Source of the DNA: a virus
IMG/VR virus record: IMGVR_UViG_3300012178_000001
Coordinates: 28,495 to 92,494 of that record
Strand: one strand, 5' to 3'
DNA length: 64,000 nt
The notes beneath the pieces are model-generated. The model saw only the letters and a program-made list of their open reading frames with translations. It was not told where the DNA came from and made no database searches. Positions 1 to 8,312 of this stretch are shown here, piece after piece (the first letter of the stretch is position 1; the number at the start of each line of letters is the position of its first letter). The translations under genes and the position numbers were made by a program.

Positions 1-5
1 AATTT

Positions 6-17
6 AACAATTATATT
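6..17 (+). promoter_or_regulatory. AACA-N6-TW promoter-like box
   Basis: AACA, six bases, then TT, 26 nt upstream of the ATG at 43. It fits the late-promoter consensus AACA-N6-TW described for phage AR9's non-virion RNA polymerase. Function is inferred from recurrence at operon heads in this window; the motif alone is weak in AT-rich DNA. Confidence 0.45.
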
Positions 18-42
18 AATATAATAAAGAAAGGTGGTTAAA

Positions 43-465
43 ATGACAGAAACAGCTATGAAGAAAGAGTTCACTCTAAGTGTCAATGACTTTAGAGAAG
101 TTACTAACAAGGATGGAATTTATGGTCTGGCTAAGAATATAGAGACTATAATATTGATGGATAAAGGCTCTTATCCTAACATAAGAGATATGGGAGTTGG
201 AATAGAAGATTATCAATTTGAATTCCTAACAATAAACACTTTAGATACTATAAAGCACTCTATTAAAAGGCAAATTAATAAATATATACCTACTAATAAA
301 GTGAAGGATGTAGTAGTAGAACAGTTGGAGAATGAGAGTAATAATAAGAAGTCAGTGGCTGTACTAGTAACACTTAATAAGAATGTAGATAATGTCGGAG
401 AAATAGTTGTATTGATGAATAAAGATATTTCTAGTAATTCATTAGAAAGTACTATATTCATTTAA
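43..465 (+). CDS. Baseplate wedge protein, gp25-like
   Basis: A 140-aa protein resembling the gp25/GPW family, which joins the baseplate wedge to the contractile sheath. The family pattern is visible: an N-terminal helix ending NIETIIL, then a KGSYPNIRDMGVG-type loop, a helix with IKHSIKRQI and a closing strand after KYIP. The usual EPR-type motif is not evident (TNKVKDV stands there). The start is ATG at 43, 6 nt after AAAGGTGG; an upstream in-frame GTG lies inside that Shine-Dalgarno site. The gene sits directly before another baseplate candidate. It acts in the virion tail. Confidence 0.6.
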   Translation: MTETAMKKEFTLSVNDFREVTNKDGIYGLAKNIETIILMDKGSYPNIRDMGVGIEDYQFEFLTINTLDTIKHSIKRQINKYIPTNKVKDVVVEQLENESNNKKSVAVLVTLNKNVDNVGEIVVLMNKDISSNSLESTIFI

Positions 466-540
466 ATAAAAAAATTAAACTAATTATTATAGTTAGAAAG
501 TTATGTTAAAACTTATAATAATATATTTAGGAGGGTAATT

Positions 541-2088
541 ATGAAAGAAGATAAAATTATGGAAAAAATACCTTTAGAGAAACGTACAGAAATGGGTATT
601 AAAGAGCCAGGCACTATTACTTACTATGAGGAAGGATCACAACCTCAACCAGAACAACCAGAACAACCAGTCCAGAACAGTCAACCTGCTGAAAATTCAG
701 GTCAAAGACGTGTTGTTAATGATAATGATGTTGAAGAAGTTCAATATGAGGAAAAGTCACAACCTATTGAGCGACCACAAAATGTTAATAAAGTTCAACA
801 AAAAGTTCAGTCTAATATTCAGACGGAAGGTGAAATCAGAGGTAAAACTACAAATTCACAGTATGTAGATGAAGAAGCATTCTCAGGAAATCAACAAGAA
901 CAACAAGTTCAAAGTGAACAAAAGAGAGTAGTTGTAGCACAAGCTGAGGAGGAAGTTTCTTCTGATGTAGATACATCTACACTTGATAAAATTTCTTCTG
1001 GTGAATTGTCATTACCAAGTGAAGCTAGAAATTCAGTAGCAGTAGGTAAGGATCAGACTATTGATGGTAATGGAAACATAAAGAAAAGAGTAGCTCAGGA
1101 TGGCGGACCAAGTCAAGTCACTGGGAACAGTTTCTTAGACTCAATTAATATTGATGTAAATGAAATCGAGATAGTTGAGAAATCTACACTTGAGAGAAGA
1201 AATGATATGAATGAAATCTTTAGTACAAAATCGACATTCTCAGTAACATGTTGTCAATCAGCATTTAGAGCAGATATGTCAGCATTGTCAATGTCAGATA
1301 TCAACAGATTGAATGGTTCTAATAATGATTCTTATAACTATTCAAATAATCTATTTAATACGGTATATAAGCATATTGAGAAAATGTCTATTGTTAAACC
1401 ATCATATTCAGAGTGGTTAAAGATTACATCAATCAATGACTTTGATACGTTATTATTTGGATTATATTCACAAACATTCCCAGATACAAATAATTTTGAA
1501 ATTACTTGTGGGCATTGTGGCAATAATACTGATGTTGAGATTGATAATAATTCATTAATTAAAGTTATGGATGACGAAGTATACGATAAAATTGATGAGG
1601 TAGTTAATTCTGTTAAAGATAAGGTGGATTTAGTTAATAAATCACTTGTTAATACTACTAAGAGAATCATATTACCAGAAAGCAAGATTATGGTAGATAT
1701 CAGGATTCCTTCATTACACAATCAATTAACAATTCTTAAGTCAGTTACTGATAAATTACTTCAGAACTATTCTGAGAGTATAATGATTATGGTATTCATA
1801 AAGGATATTTATATGCTTGATATTGAAGGAACTAGACGTTCTGGTTCTGCAAAGTATTACAAATTAGGTAATCAACCTAAAGATGTACTAGACTTATTAA
1901 TTAAGTTATCTGTTAATGATGGTAAATATCTTGAAAAGGTTATTTCAAAACGTTCAGAAAAGCATTCAATTGCATATGAGATTAATGGTGCGGTTTGTGA
2001 TAAATGTGAAGAGGAGTTGGACTCATTAGAAGTCGACCTTAGAAGAGTTCTTTTTACGAGAATCGAGAAGGCGGGACAAACGGACTAA
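541..2088 (+). CDS. Putative baseplate hub/assembly protein (gp26-like) with four-cysteine zinc site
   Basis: A 515-aa protein in two parts. Residues ~30-185 are low-complexity, rich in Gln, Pro, Glu and Val, and probably disordered. The C-terminal ~300 residues form a folded domain with C323-x2-C326 (CGHC) and C486-x2-C489 (CDKC), a likely zinc site. A CGHCG turn after an FDTLLFGLY-type helix resembles the T4 gp26-like baseplate proteins of large Gram-positive phages. The ATG at 541 follows AGGAGGG. It lies between a gp25-like gene and a tightly coupled small gene, the usual company of gp26. The disordered N-terminus is unusual for the family. The assignment rests on motif and context. Confidence 0.45.
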   Translation: MKEDKIMEKIPLEKRTEMGIKEPGTITYYEEGSQPQPEQPEQPVQNSQPAENSGQRRVVNDNDVEEVQYEEKSQPIERPQNVNKVQQKVQSNIQTEGEIRGKTTNSQYVDEEAFSGNQQEQQVQSEQKRVVVAQAEEEVSSDVDTSTLDKISSGELSLPSEARNSVAVGKDQTIDGNGNIKKRVAQDGGPSQVTGNSFLDSINIDVNEIEIVEKSTLERRNDMNEIFSTKSTFSVTCCQSAFRADMSALSMSDINRLNGSNNDSYNYSNNLFNTVYKHIEKMSIVKPSYSEWLKITSINDFDTLLFGLYSQTFPDTNNFEITCGHCGNNTDVEIDNNSLIKVMDDEVYDKIDEVVNSVKDKVDLVNKSLVNTTKRIILPESKIMVDIRIPSLHNQLTILKSVTDKLLQNYSESIMIMVFIKDIYMLDIEGTRRSGSAKYYKLGNQPKDVLDLLIKLSVNDGKYLEKVISKRSEKHSIAYEINGAVCDKCEEELDSLEVDLRRVLFTRIEKAGQTD

Positions 2089-2090
2089 GA

Positions 2091-2282
2091 ATGAAACGTA
2101 AGTCCAATGCAGAATTTATAGTATCTGTCCTTGAACTATTTGATGGACAGATTTCTATAGATGATATACTTGAAAAAGAGATACCTCTCGTATATGATCT
2201 TCTCGATGCAAAAGACGAATTAATTAAGGAAAAGGAAAGATTAAGGATTGAAGCTGAAAATAAAGCAATGAACAGCAAATAA
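2091..2282 (+). CDS. Small protein coupled to the gp26-like gene
   Basis: A 63-aa, mostly helical, charged protein (FDGQISIDDIL, then LLDAKDELIKEKERL). It starts 2 nt after the stop of the preceding gene (TAAGAATG) with no clear Shine-Dalgarno site, so translation is probably by reinitiation. It lies in the -1 frame relative to its neighbour, an arrangement common for tail or baseplate assembly factors that can also be made as frameshift fusions, but I see no convincing slippery heptamer. Function unknown; a baseplate assembly partner is my inference. Confidence 0.6.
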   Translation: MKRKSNAEFIVSVLELFDGQISIDDILEKEIPLVYDLLDAKDELIKEKERLRIEAENKAMNSK

Positions 2283-2354
2283 GTATTACTTCCAGATTTG
2301 TAGATTATTAAATTAATGGGTGGTGATCTATAGATTAAAGGAAGGTTTGATATT

Positions 2355-2765
2355 ATGATGAGTTTATATTTAGATTTGATAAAGATAAAGAATAAAAGTG
2401 AAGACACTATTATAAATTTTTTAGATAGCTTGGAATACTGTGAAAATGGTTTTAATATAATAGAAATAATTAAAACTATGGAAAGTGACTTAGATGCTGA
2501 GGTAATTGTTATTGAGGGCTTTAAGAGTAAGAATGTTTTTGATGGTAAGTATGATGAATTATACAATCAATTTAGAAGAATTAAGATAACTTTTGATGAA
2601 TTTGATATTGATAGTATACCTAACATAGTTGAGAATAACAAGTATTACAATATGTATTGTGATGATATAACTATTGATAAAGATTATAGTTTAACTGTTT
2701 CATTCAAAGATGCTAGGAACATAGATAATTCGTCACAAGGAATAGTAATAGTTAATAATTTGTAA
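2355..2765 (+). CDS. Hypothetical protein
   Basis: A 136-aa acidic protein not recognised. It begins ATGATG after GAAGG; either ATG (2355 or 2358) could be used. Its N-terminus is helical (SLYLDLIKIKNKSEDTII) and it ends in a beta-rich stretch. It is the last gene before a strong terminator, so it probably belongs to the transcript carrying the baseplate genes. The 72 nt before it hold no gene. Confidence 0.6.
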   Translation: MMSLYLDLIKIKNKSEDTIINFLDSLEYCENGFNIIEIIKTMESDLDAEVIVIEGFKSKNVFDGKYDELYNQFRRIKITFDEFDIDSIPNIVENNKYYNMYCDDITIDKDYSLTVSFKDARNIDNSSQGIVIVNNL

Positions 2766-2807
2766 AGTTTATCCTATCATAAATGAGTGATAGGATAAAC
2801 TTTTTTA
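2766..2807 (+). terminator. Rho-independent terminator
   Basis: A 14-bp perfect stem (AGTTTATCCTATCA paired with TGATAGGATAAACT), 8-nt loop, then a T-rich tail. It starts directly after the stop codon at 2765 and closes the first plus-strand operon. Confidence 0.85.
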
Positions 2808-2817
2808 TTTTAAATTA

Positions 2818-2829
2818 AACATTTAATTA
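2818..2829 (+). promoter_or_regulatory. AACA-N6-TW promoter-like box
   Basis: AACA-TTTAAT-TA between the terminator ending at ~2807 and the chaperonin start at 2884. The terminator-then-box-then-gene order supports promoter function. Confidence 0.55.
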
Positions 2830-2883
2830 GACGATTTTAGTATAGCATATTAATATAAAATATAAAAGAGAGGGTGGAAATTA

Positions 2884-4614
2884 ATGACAGAAATTAATGA
2901 AACTAAAGATTATCTTGCTTCAAATGTAGTATCGGAGGAAAGAACTAAAAAGGAAATAAGAGATACAATTCACACTATAAGTGAAATTTTATCTAAGACA
3001 CTTGGACCTTATGGCTCTACTACAATCTTGCAAGATAAAACATTAAGACATACGCAAAGTAAAGATGGATTTACAGTATTTAAGAAGATATACTTCAGGG
3101 ATGAAATACCTAGAACTACATTAGATATAATAAAACAAATAAGTGAGAAATTAGTTAGAAGTGTTGGGGATGGTTCTACATCATCAGTAATTATTGCAGA
3201 TAAATTGTTCTCTAACTTAGATAACCTTATGAATGAATTTAATGTTGCTCCCAAAGATATAACACATGGGTTAAATAAGTTAGCTGTAAAATTAGAAGAA
3301 ATGATTAAAGATGTAGCAATTAAAGATGAAGATAATCTAGAAGCAATGTTAACAAAGGTTGCAACTATTTCAACTAATAATGATGATGAATTAGGGGAAA
3401 TGATTTCTAAGGCATTCTTGGAAATAGGTAAGTTTGGTTTTGCTAATATAGAACATTCGCCTACAAATGAGAGTTATTACGAAGTAGACACTGGCATGGA
3501 AGTTAAAAGAGGATATATACTACCTGAGTTCATAAATAAGGGAAATGAAACATGTGAATATGAAGACTCATTGGTATTTATAAGTAATGATGTTCTTGAT
3601 GATGATGACATGGAAATGGTAGGAGAAATACTAGGTTGGGCAATAAGTGAAGGTAAAGCAATAACCATCATAGCACCTGACTATTCTTCTTCAATGAAAG
3701 CATTTTTTCAACAAAATAAAAGGAATAATGAGGAATACTTGAAGTTGTTAGTTATAGATATGGCAAATAAAAGCAGACGTGCTAAGAATAAATTCCAAGA
3801 CTTTGCACTCCTAACTGGCTCAGACATATATGATAAAATGAATGAACAATCATTGAAAGAGTTCATTGGTTTTAATGGTAAAACTATATCTACAGAGAAC
3901 TTTGGTTCGGTAGATAAAGTAGTATCAAGTGAGAACTCAACTAAATTTATTACTGAAGTTGATACTGAAGATGAATATATCAAGGAGAGAATAGAGTATC
4001 TTAAAGAGGATTTAGTTAAACTTGAAACTGATTATGGTCACATAGATAGAGATGTTCAAATATATGAGTGTAAACAGAGAATTGCAAACCTTGAAGGCAA
4101 AATGGCTAAGATATTCATAGGTGGTAATTCAGAGAGTGAAAAGATTATCATAAAGGACTTGGTTGAAGATGCAGTGTATGCATGTAAATCAGCTATTGAA
4201 TATGGATACATTACAGGTGGTAATATTACAGTGCCTAGAATAATTAAATCACGTATGGAGGAGTTATCTGAATATCTTATTGGTGAGTTTAGCTATATGA
4301 ATAATAGAAAGAATATTGATGTTGAGTCATTTGTAGTTATGTTAATACTTCATATTGATGATGCATTTAAGTATAGTTTTGATAAAGTATTAGATAATGC
4401 TAATTTCACTCAAGAAGAAAAAGATGAAGTCATTAAAAAATGCGTTGATACTGACTTATTTTATAACCTTAAGACTAATGAGTATGAGAGCATTCATGAG
4501 ACAAATGTTATTAATTCAGCACAGACTGATATTGAAATAGTTAAGTCTACATTCTCAATAATAGGGCACTTAGTTACAAGTAGTCAGATAATAACCTTGA
4601 ATGTAAATAACTAA
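2884..4614 (+). CDS. GroEL-like (group I) chaperonin
   Basis: A 576-aa chaperonin subunit, an ATP-driven protein-folding ring. GroEL landmarks are present: TLGPYGS at 39-45, the nucleotide-binding DGSTS at 96-100 (GroEL DGTTT), GYILPEFINK at 210-219 (GroEL GYLSPYFINK), a R-x-A-x-L-x-G-x-x-A run at ~399-409, VEDA at 427-430 containing the catalytic Asp (GroEL D398) and GGNITVPR near 445. It lacks the C-terminal GGM tail and has an acidic stretch at 358-395 not typical of GroEL. The ATG follows AGAGGGTGG. AR9-like and EL-like phages encode chaperonins that work without a GroES partner, and no GroES-like gene is seen here. It probably folds phage virion or polymerase proteins. Confidence 0.93.
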   Translation: MTEINETKDYLASNVVSEERTKKEIRDTIHTISEILSKTLGPYGSTTILQDKTLRHTQSKDGFTVFKKIYFRDEIPRTTLDIIKQISEKLVRSVGDGSTSSVIIADKLFSNLDNLMNEFNVAPKDITHGLNKLAVKLEEMIKDVAIKDEDNLEAMLTKVATISTNNDDELGEMISKAFLEIGKFGFANIEHSPTNESYYEVDTGMEVKRGYILPEFINKGNETCEYEDSLVFISNDVLDDDDMEMVGEILGWAISEGKAITIIAPDYSSSMKAFFQQNKRNNEEYLKLLVIDMANKSRRAKNKFQDFALLTGSDIYDKMNEQSLKEFIGFNGKTISTENFGSVDKVVSSENSTKFITEVDTEDEYIKERIEYLKEDLVKLETDYGHIDRDVQIYECKQRIANLEGKMAKIFIGGNSESEKIIIKDLVEDAVYACKSAIEYGYITGGNITVPRIIKSRMEELSEYLIGEFSYMNNRKNIDVESFVVMLILHIDDAFKYSFDKVLDNANFTQEEKDEVIKKCVDTDLFYNLKTNEYESIHETNVINSAQTDIEIVKSTFSIIGHLVTSSQIITLNVNN

Positions 4615-4620
4615 AGAATT

Positions 4621-4636
4621 ATATATTATAAATATG
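4621..4636 (+). promoter_or_regulatory. ATATATTATA...TG promoter-like box (class 2)
   Basis: Reads ATATATTATAAATATG, 7 nt after the chaperonin stop. It matches a 16-base pattern seen four more times in the window, always ending in TG. phiKZ early promoters are also AT-rich elements followed by TG. This copy has A instead of T at position 12. Confidence 0.4.
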
Positions 4637-4677
4637 ATAGAATGTTTTAAGTTATTATATTGAAGGAGTGATATTAT

Positions 4678-4896
4678 ATACTAATAGTTAGTGATATAAT
4701 TGTTGTTGATGATGTGATTATAAAAGATGATGTAAAAGAATTTCTAGGCTTTAATTCTGATTCTATGAGTAAGGAATATAATAGACTAGAAAATAATAGG
4801 TTAGGATATGAGACTAATTTTGATAGAATATTTTCAGAAAGTGATTCAGTTAAAGAGATAGTTGATAAATTAGTCAAAATTAGTATCAATTTCTAG
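4678..4896 (+). CDS. Hypothetical protein, probable non-ATG start
   Basis: A small acidic protein of about 72 aa, not recognised (the core contains DVKEFLGFNSDSMSKEYNRL). The Shine-Dalgarno site GAAGGAG ends at 4668. The only in-frame codon resembling a start at usable distance is ATA at 4678, 9 nt downstream. The conventional alternative, GTG at 4714, has no Shine-Dalgarno site, and the reading frame is open upstream to a TGA at 4669. The exact start is uncertain; the coding frame itself is reasonably clear. Confidence 0.45.
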   Translation: MLIVSDIIVVDDVIIKDDVKEFLGFNSDSMSKEYNRLENNRLGYETNFDRIFSESDSVKEIVDKLVKISINF

Positions 4897-4898
4897 AA

Positions 4899-4935
4899 AA
4901 GACTACATCTCATGCTCACTAAAGAATGTGGTCTT
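4899..4935 (+). other. Hairpin without T-run
   Basis: AAGACTACAT pairs with ATGTGGTCTT (10 bp, one G-U) across a 17-nt loop, just after the stop at 4896. No T-run follows, so it is not a typical intrinsic terminator. It may stabilise or process the mRNA. The remainder of 4936-5009 holds only the Shine-Dalgarno site of the next gene. Confidence 0.4.
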
Positions 4936-5009
4936 GGATGACACTACTATTATGTATACACTTGCGATTGAAATTGATGAATAATAATTGAAAGGATAGA
5001 TGATTAATT

Positions 5010-5699
5010 ATGCCAATTAAAAAAGTTAATTTACCATTCTTTGGTAAAGATGCTATGCTAACAATGAATCAACTATTACAAAATCCAACAGGTAAAAAGA
5101 CTTCACATACAACTGCTAGATACAGAGTAATAGAGGATTTAGAAAACAGAATGACAAAAATGATAAAAGATAATGGTAAATTCAAATTCAATGTATTTGA
5201 TGATGGAGACAAGTACGTATTTCTATTTAAGGTACCATCTGAAAGTTATAAAGGTTTATTCTATGATGTTGTACTAGAATTTAGACCTACTAATGATGAC
5301 CAGAAGGATAGTAAAAATATAAAAAACTATGCTATGCGTATATTCTCAAATTCACCACATTTTACATTTACATTCACTTATGTTGTAAATGATAATGGAC
5401 TGTTAGTTCCTTGGGTTAAACCGAAGTGTAATTCAAGAGCACTTAAGGATAAACCAAAGGTTACTAATCCTATATTGGAATACGGTTTCGAAAAGAGTGT
5501 ATATTATGCAACCTTATACATCAAGAAAAATAGACTTTTTAATAAAAGTACACTGGATAAAAACAGAATAAAGTTTAATAATAATGAAGTATTAGGAAAG
5601 ATAAAGACACAAAGTTCTAAGTTAAAAGAGTACAATAGTGCTAAGAAGAATAACAAGAAGAAAAAGAAACCAAAGCAGTCTGCTAAGAAAAGAAAATAA
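5010..5699 (+). CDS. Hypothetical protein with lysine-rich C-terminus
   Basis: A 229-aa basic protein not recognised. The ATG follows GAAAGGATAG. Residues 1-180 look folded and beta-rich (YVFLFKVPSESYKGLFYDVV; FTFTFTYVVND). The last ~25 residues are almost all Lys, Arg, Asn and Ser (NNKKKKKPKQ), suggesting binding to nucleic acid or another polyanion. It lies between the chaperonin block and a 493-aa unknown. A nucleic-acid-associated or virion role is possible but unproven. Confidence 0.7.
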   Translation: MPIKKVNLPFFGKDAMLTMNQLLQNPTGKKTSHTTARYRVIEDLENRMTKMIKDNGKFKFNVFDDGDKYVFLFKVPSESYKGLFYDVVLEFRPTNDDQKDSKNIKNYAMRIFSNSPHFTFTFTYVVNDNGLLVPWVKPKCNSRALKDKPKVTNPILEYGFEKSVYYATLYIKKNRLFNKSTLDKNRIKFNNNEVLGKIKTQSSKLKEYNSAKKNNKKKKKPKQSAKKRK

Positions 5700-5726
5700 G
5701 AGGAAAACTAATAGGATGGTGATAAA

Positions 5727-7208
5727 GTGCCTAATCAAAAAATATTTGAAGCTGATAAGACTAATAAACTAATTAGAATCAACTTCGATTTACTTGATAA
5801 TGAGATTGAAATACCAGAAGATTTTATAACATTTTCAATAAGAAAGAGACGTACTTATGTTGGTATTATAGACCAAATAGTTGATGCACTAAATGAAACA
5901 TATGATAGTGTTCAACATAAAATAATTATACCTATGATAAGTATAGCATCAAAGATACATGAAGAAGAAGATTATACAGAAACTGATTTTCTTCACGATT
6001 TAAATACTTTGCTTATTAATGATGACTTAATTGAAGCTATTAGTAATCATGTAGAAGAAACATATGAAGTGGACTTAAATGATAATATAAAGAAGTCTAA
6101 CAATCTTAACGAACAATTACTCTATAAAGACTCACATGCTAAGGTTATATTAAAGGCTTCTAGATTAATAAAGATTACTGCACCTGTATTTTGTGAGTTC
6201 ATAGAAGTATACGATATTAAAAATGATAATGACTTCATATTTAATTTAGTTAAGACATACTTCGAACACTTTTCATCGGACATGAATATACCTAATAAAT
6301 TATATAAATTAGCGTATTCAAGGGTTGCTAAGACACAATATAGTGATAAAATGTATTGGAGTTATATAGCAAGTAGGGCAATAGATATCAATACTACTAG
6401 TAAACGTTTTTACAAAAGATTAATGAGAAACATACTTATTAAATTAGAACAAAATAGAAGTATTGTATCATTTATACATGTGGTATTGAAGAACTATATG
6501 AAGTATGAGTTGCTTACAAACTATGATATACACTATGACAGTAAGAATTTAAAGCAAACTGATAAAGATGGTCTTAGTGAATTTGATAAGCTGGAAGTGA
6601 AGTTGTTAAGACGTGATGAGGGTAAAGTAATAATAAACAGATTAACTGTTAACTCATCAATAATTGCTCTATGTAGACAATATGACTATGATATATCTGA
6701 ACCTGAATTTAGGTATTACCTTGATAATGTACGTGTTAACAAAGTCCAGAATAATCTAATGCAGATGTTTTATGCTGACAAGTTTGGTTGTTATAACACG
6801 TTATTCTCATCTAGTGGTAAAGAATATATAATGTTACTAATAATATTTAAGAAATGGTTAAAGGATAATAACTTTCCAATTCTTTCTAAGTTAGTTGTAG
6901 GACAACCAGATATGAACTTTAAGCCAGATAGAATCAGTAAACGTAAGTTCATGGAGAAATTAATTGAAAGTGAAAAGTTTAAAGAACTTCATGAGAACCA
7001 ATACAGATTTATAACACAAAATCTACTAGATAGTAATGTAATTGTAAGTCTACTATCAACACTTACAAGTAATACATTTATAGAACTTCCTGATTATGAG
7101 AAACTATCTCATTTGGAAAATTTAGATGATTTAGATTTTAATAATACTATAAATGAGAAGATAGGGAGTGTGGCACAAGAGTTGATTAATTTTATAGAAA
7201 TAATTTAA
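5727..7208 (+). CDS. Hypothetical 493-aa protein
   Basis: A largely helical protein with no motif I recognise. The start is GTG at 5727 after GGATGGTGAT; no ATG is near. It is rich in Lys, Arg and aromatic residues in the middle (ISKRKFMEKLIESEKFKEL; KRLMRNILIKLEQNR), compatible with nucleic-acid or polymerase contact. It lies two genes from the chaperonin. In phage AR9 the chaperonin (gp228) lies close to gp226, a ~460-aa promoter-specificity subunit of the non-virion RNA polymerase. Size and position make this a candidate for that subunit, by context only. A virion protein is the main alternative. Confidence 0.75.
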   Translation: MPNQKIFEADKTNKLIRINFDLLDNEIEIPEDFITFSIRKRRTYVGIIDQIVDALNETYDSVQHKIIIPMISIASKIHEEEDYTETDFLHDLNTLLINDDLIEAISNHVEETYEVDLNDNIKKSNNLNEQLLYKDSHAKVILKASRLIKITAPVFCEFIEVYDIKNDNDFIFNLVKTYFEHFSSDMNIPNKLYKLAYSRVAKTQYSDKMYWSYIASRAIDINTTSKRFYKRLMRNILIKLEQNRSIVSFIHVVLKNYMKYELLTNYDIHYDSKNLKQTDKDGLSEFDKLEVKLLRRDEGKVIINRLTVNSSIIALCRQYDYDISEPEFRYYLDNVRVNKVQNNLMQMFYADKFGCYNTLFSSSGKEYIMLLIIFKKWLKDNNFPILSKLVVGQPDMNFKPDRISKRKFMEKLIESEKFKELHENQYRFITQNLLDSNVIVSLLSTLTSNTFIELPDYEKLSHLENLDDLDFNNTINEKIGSVAQELINFIEII

Positions 7209-7233
7209 GCTGATTCTAGCTTAAATTATTTTT
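7202..7233 (+). terminator. Weak intrinsic terminator
   Basis: AATTTAAGC pairs with GCTTAAATT across an 8-nt loop, followed by ATTTTT. It overlaps the stop codon of the 493-aa gene. The primase Shine-Dalgarno site begins about 12 nt later, so it may attenuate rather than end the transcript. Confidence 0.5.
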
Positions 7234-7256
7234 ACATTTTATATGGAGGTGAGACA

Positions 7257-8312
7257 ATTTCAGTAGATGCAATAAAACTAATGTTAAACGAAATAGAGAC
7301 TAATATTTATCCATACTATTATAACGTATCAAATACTGAAATAAGTATTAGATGTCCATATTGTGGAGATAGTATTAAGAGTGATAAGTCAGCACACTTA
7401 TATATTGAAATAAACAATCCAAATGTATGTAGATTTTATTGTCAAAGATGTAGCATTTCAGGTATCGTTACTAATGATTTATTTAAAGACATAGGTATAT
7501 TCAATAATAAATTAAATGCACAGTTCCATAAAATGAATAAAGATAACAGATATAATGGAGCATCTATTAAAAAAGGTAACAGTAGTATTATATCAAAGAA
7601 GAAAGATTTAATTATCCCAAAAGCACATGGTACTGATTATGAGGTTAATAAATTAAAGTACTTAATAGAGAGATTGGGAGTCAGTATAACTGAAAAGGAA
7701 GCAAGAGAAAAATTTAATGTCATATTGAATTTTGAAGAATTTGTACTTGAGAATGATATAAAAAGCTTTAATATTCCAGAAGAATATAAAGAAAAAACTG
7801 TTTATGATTTTTATAGATATAGTATAGGTTTCTTATCGAACGACCAGACTAATATAATATTTAGGTCTATAAACACAGATAAAACATATTGGAGGTATTA
7901 TAATTATAATATATTTAATAATTATGATAATAGCATGAGAATGTACTCCATATCTAATAAAATTGACCTCCTAGCTGATGTTCTAAATGTTTATATAACA
8001 GAAGGAATATTTGATATACTAGGTGTATACAACAATGTGTATAATAAAGAGAAAACAAATGACAATGATTTATTTATTGCAGTAAATGGTAAAGGGTATA
8101 ACCTCATTTTTTTACACTTAATGCGTTTAGGTTTTCTTAATCTAAATATTCATATATTTTCAGATTCAGATGTTAATAGAAGATTTTATGAGAATATGAA
8201 GAAGTATAATGAAGTACTAAGTGATACCAAAATAAACTTGTACTACAATAAACTAAGTAAAGACTTTGGTGTTCCAAAAGAGTATATTGAATTAAAGAGG
8301 AGTTTTATATGA
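7257..8312 (+). CDS. DnaG/TOPRIM-type DNA primase, ATT start
   Basis: Makes RNA primers for DNA synthesis. An N-terminal zinc ribbon has C-x2-C (CPYCGDS, residues ~33-36) and C-x2-C (CQRC, ~62-65). A TOPRIM domain follows, with the glutamate in VYITEGIFDILG (~249) and a DSD pair in FSDSDVN (~303-305). At 351 aa it is much shorter than cellular DnaG and has no helicase-binding domain. The Shine-Dalgarno core GGAGG (7245-7249) is 7 nt before an in-frame ATT at 7257; the first ATG (7281) is 31 nt from it. I therefore place the start at ATT. The next gene overlaps by 4 nt. A phage TOPRIM primase-like protein of other function is less likely. Confidence 0.85.
   Translation: MSVDAIKLMLNEIETNIYPYYYNVSNTEISIRCPYCGDSIKSDKSAHLYIEINNPNVCRFYCQRCSISGIVTNDLFKDIGIFNNKLNAQFHKMNKDNRYNGASIKKGNSSIISKKKDLIIPKAHGTDYEVNKLKYLIERLGVSITEKEAREKFNVILNFEEFVLENDIKSFNIPEEYKEKTVYDFYRYSIGFLSNDQTNIIFRSINTDKTYWRYYNYNIFNNYDNSMRMYSISNKIDLLADVLNVYITEGIFDILGVYNNVYNKEKTNDNDLFIAVNGKGYNLIFLHLMRLGFLNLNIHIFSDSDVNRRFYENMKKYNEVLSDTKINLYYNKLSKDFGVPKEYIELKRSFI

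Noticed and set aside
2030-2100. Programmed -1 frameshift fusing the gp26-like protein to the 63-aa protein
   Set aside because: The T-run near 2050 is not in the phase of an X-XXY-YYZ heptamer relative to the zero frame; stop-start coupling explains the arrangement.
1338-4889. Minus-strand open frames across the baseplate and chaperonin genes
   Set aside because: Antisense shadows of strong plus-strand genes, without start signals.
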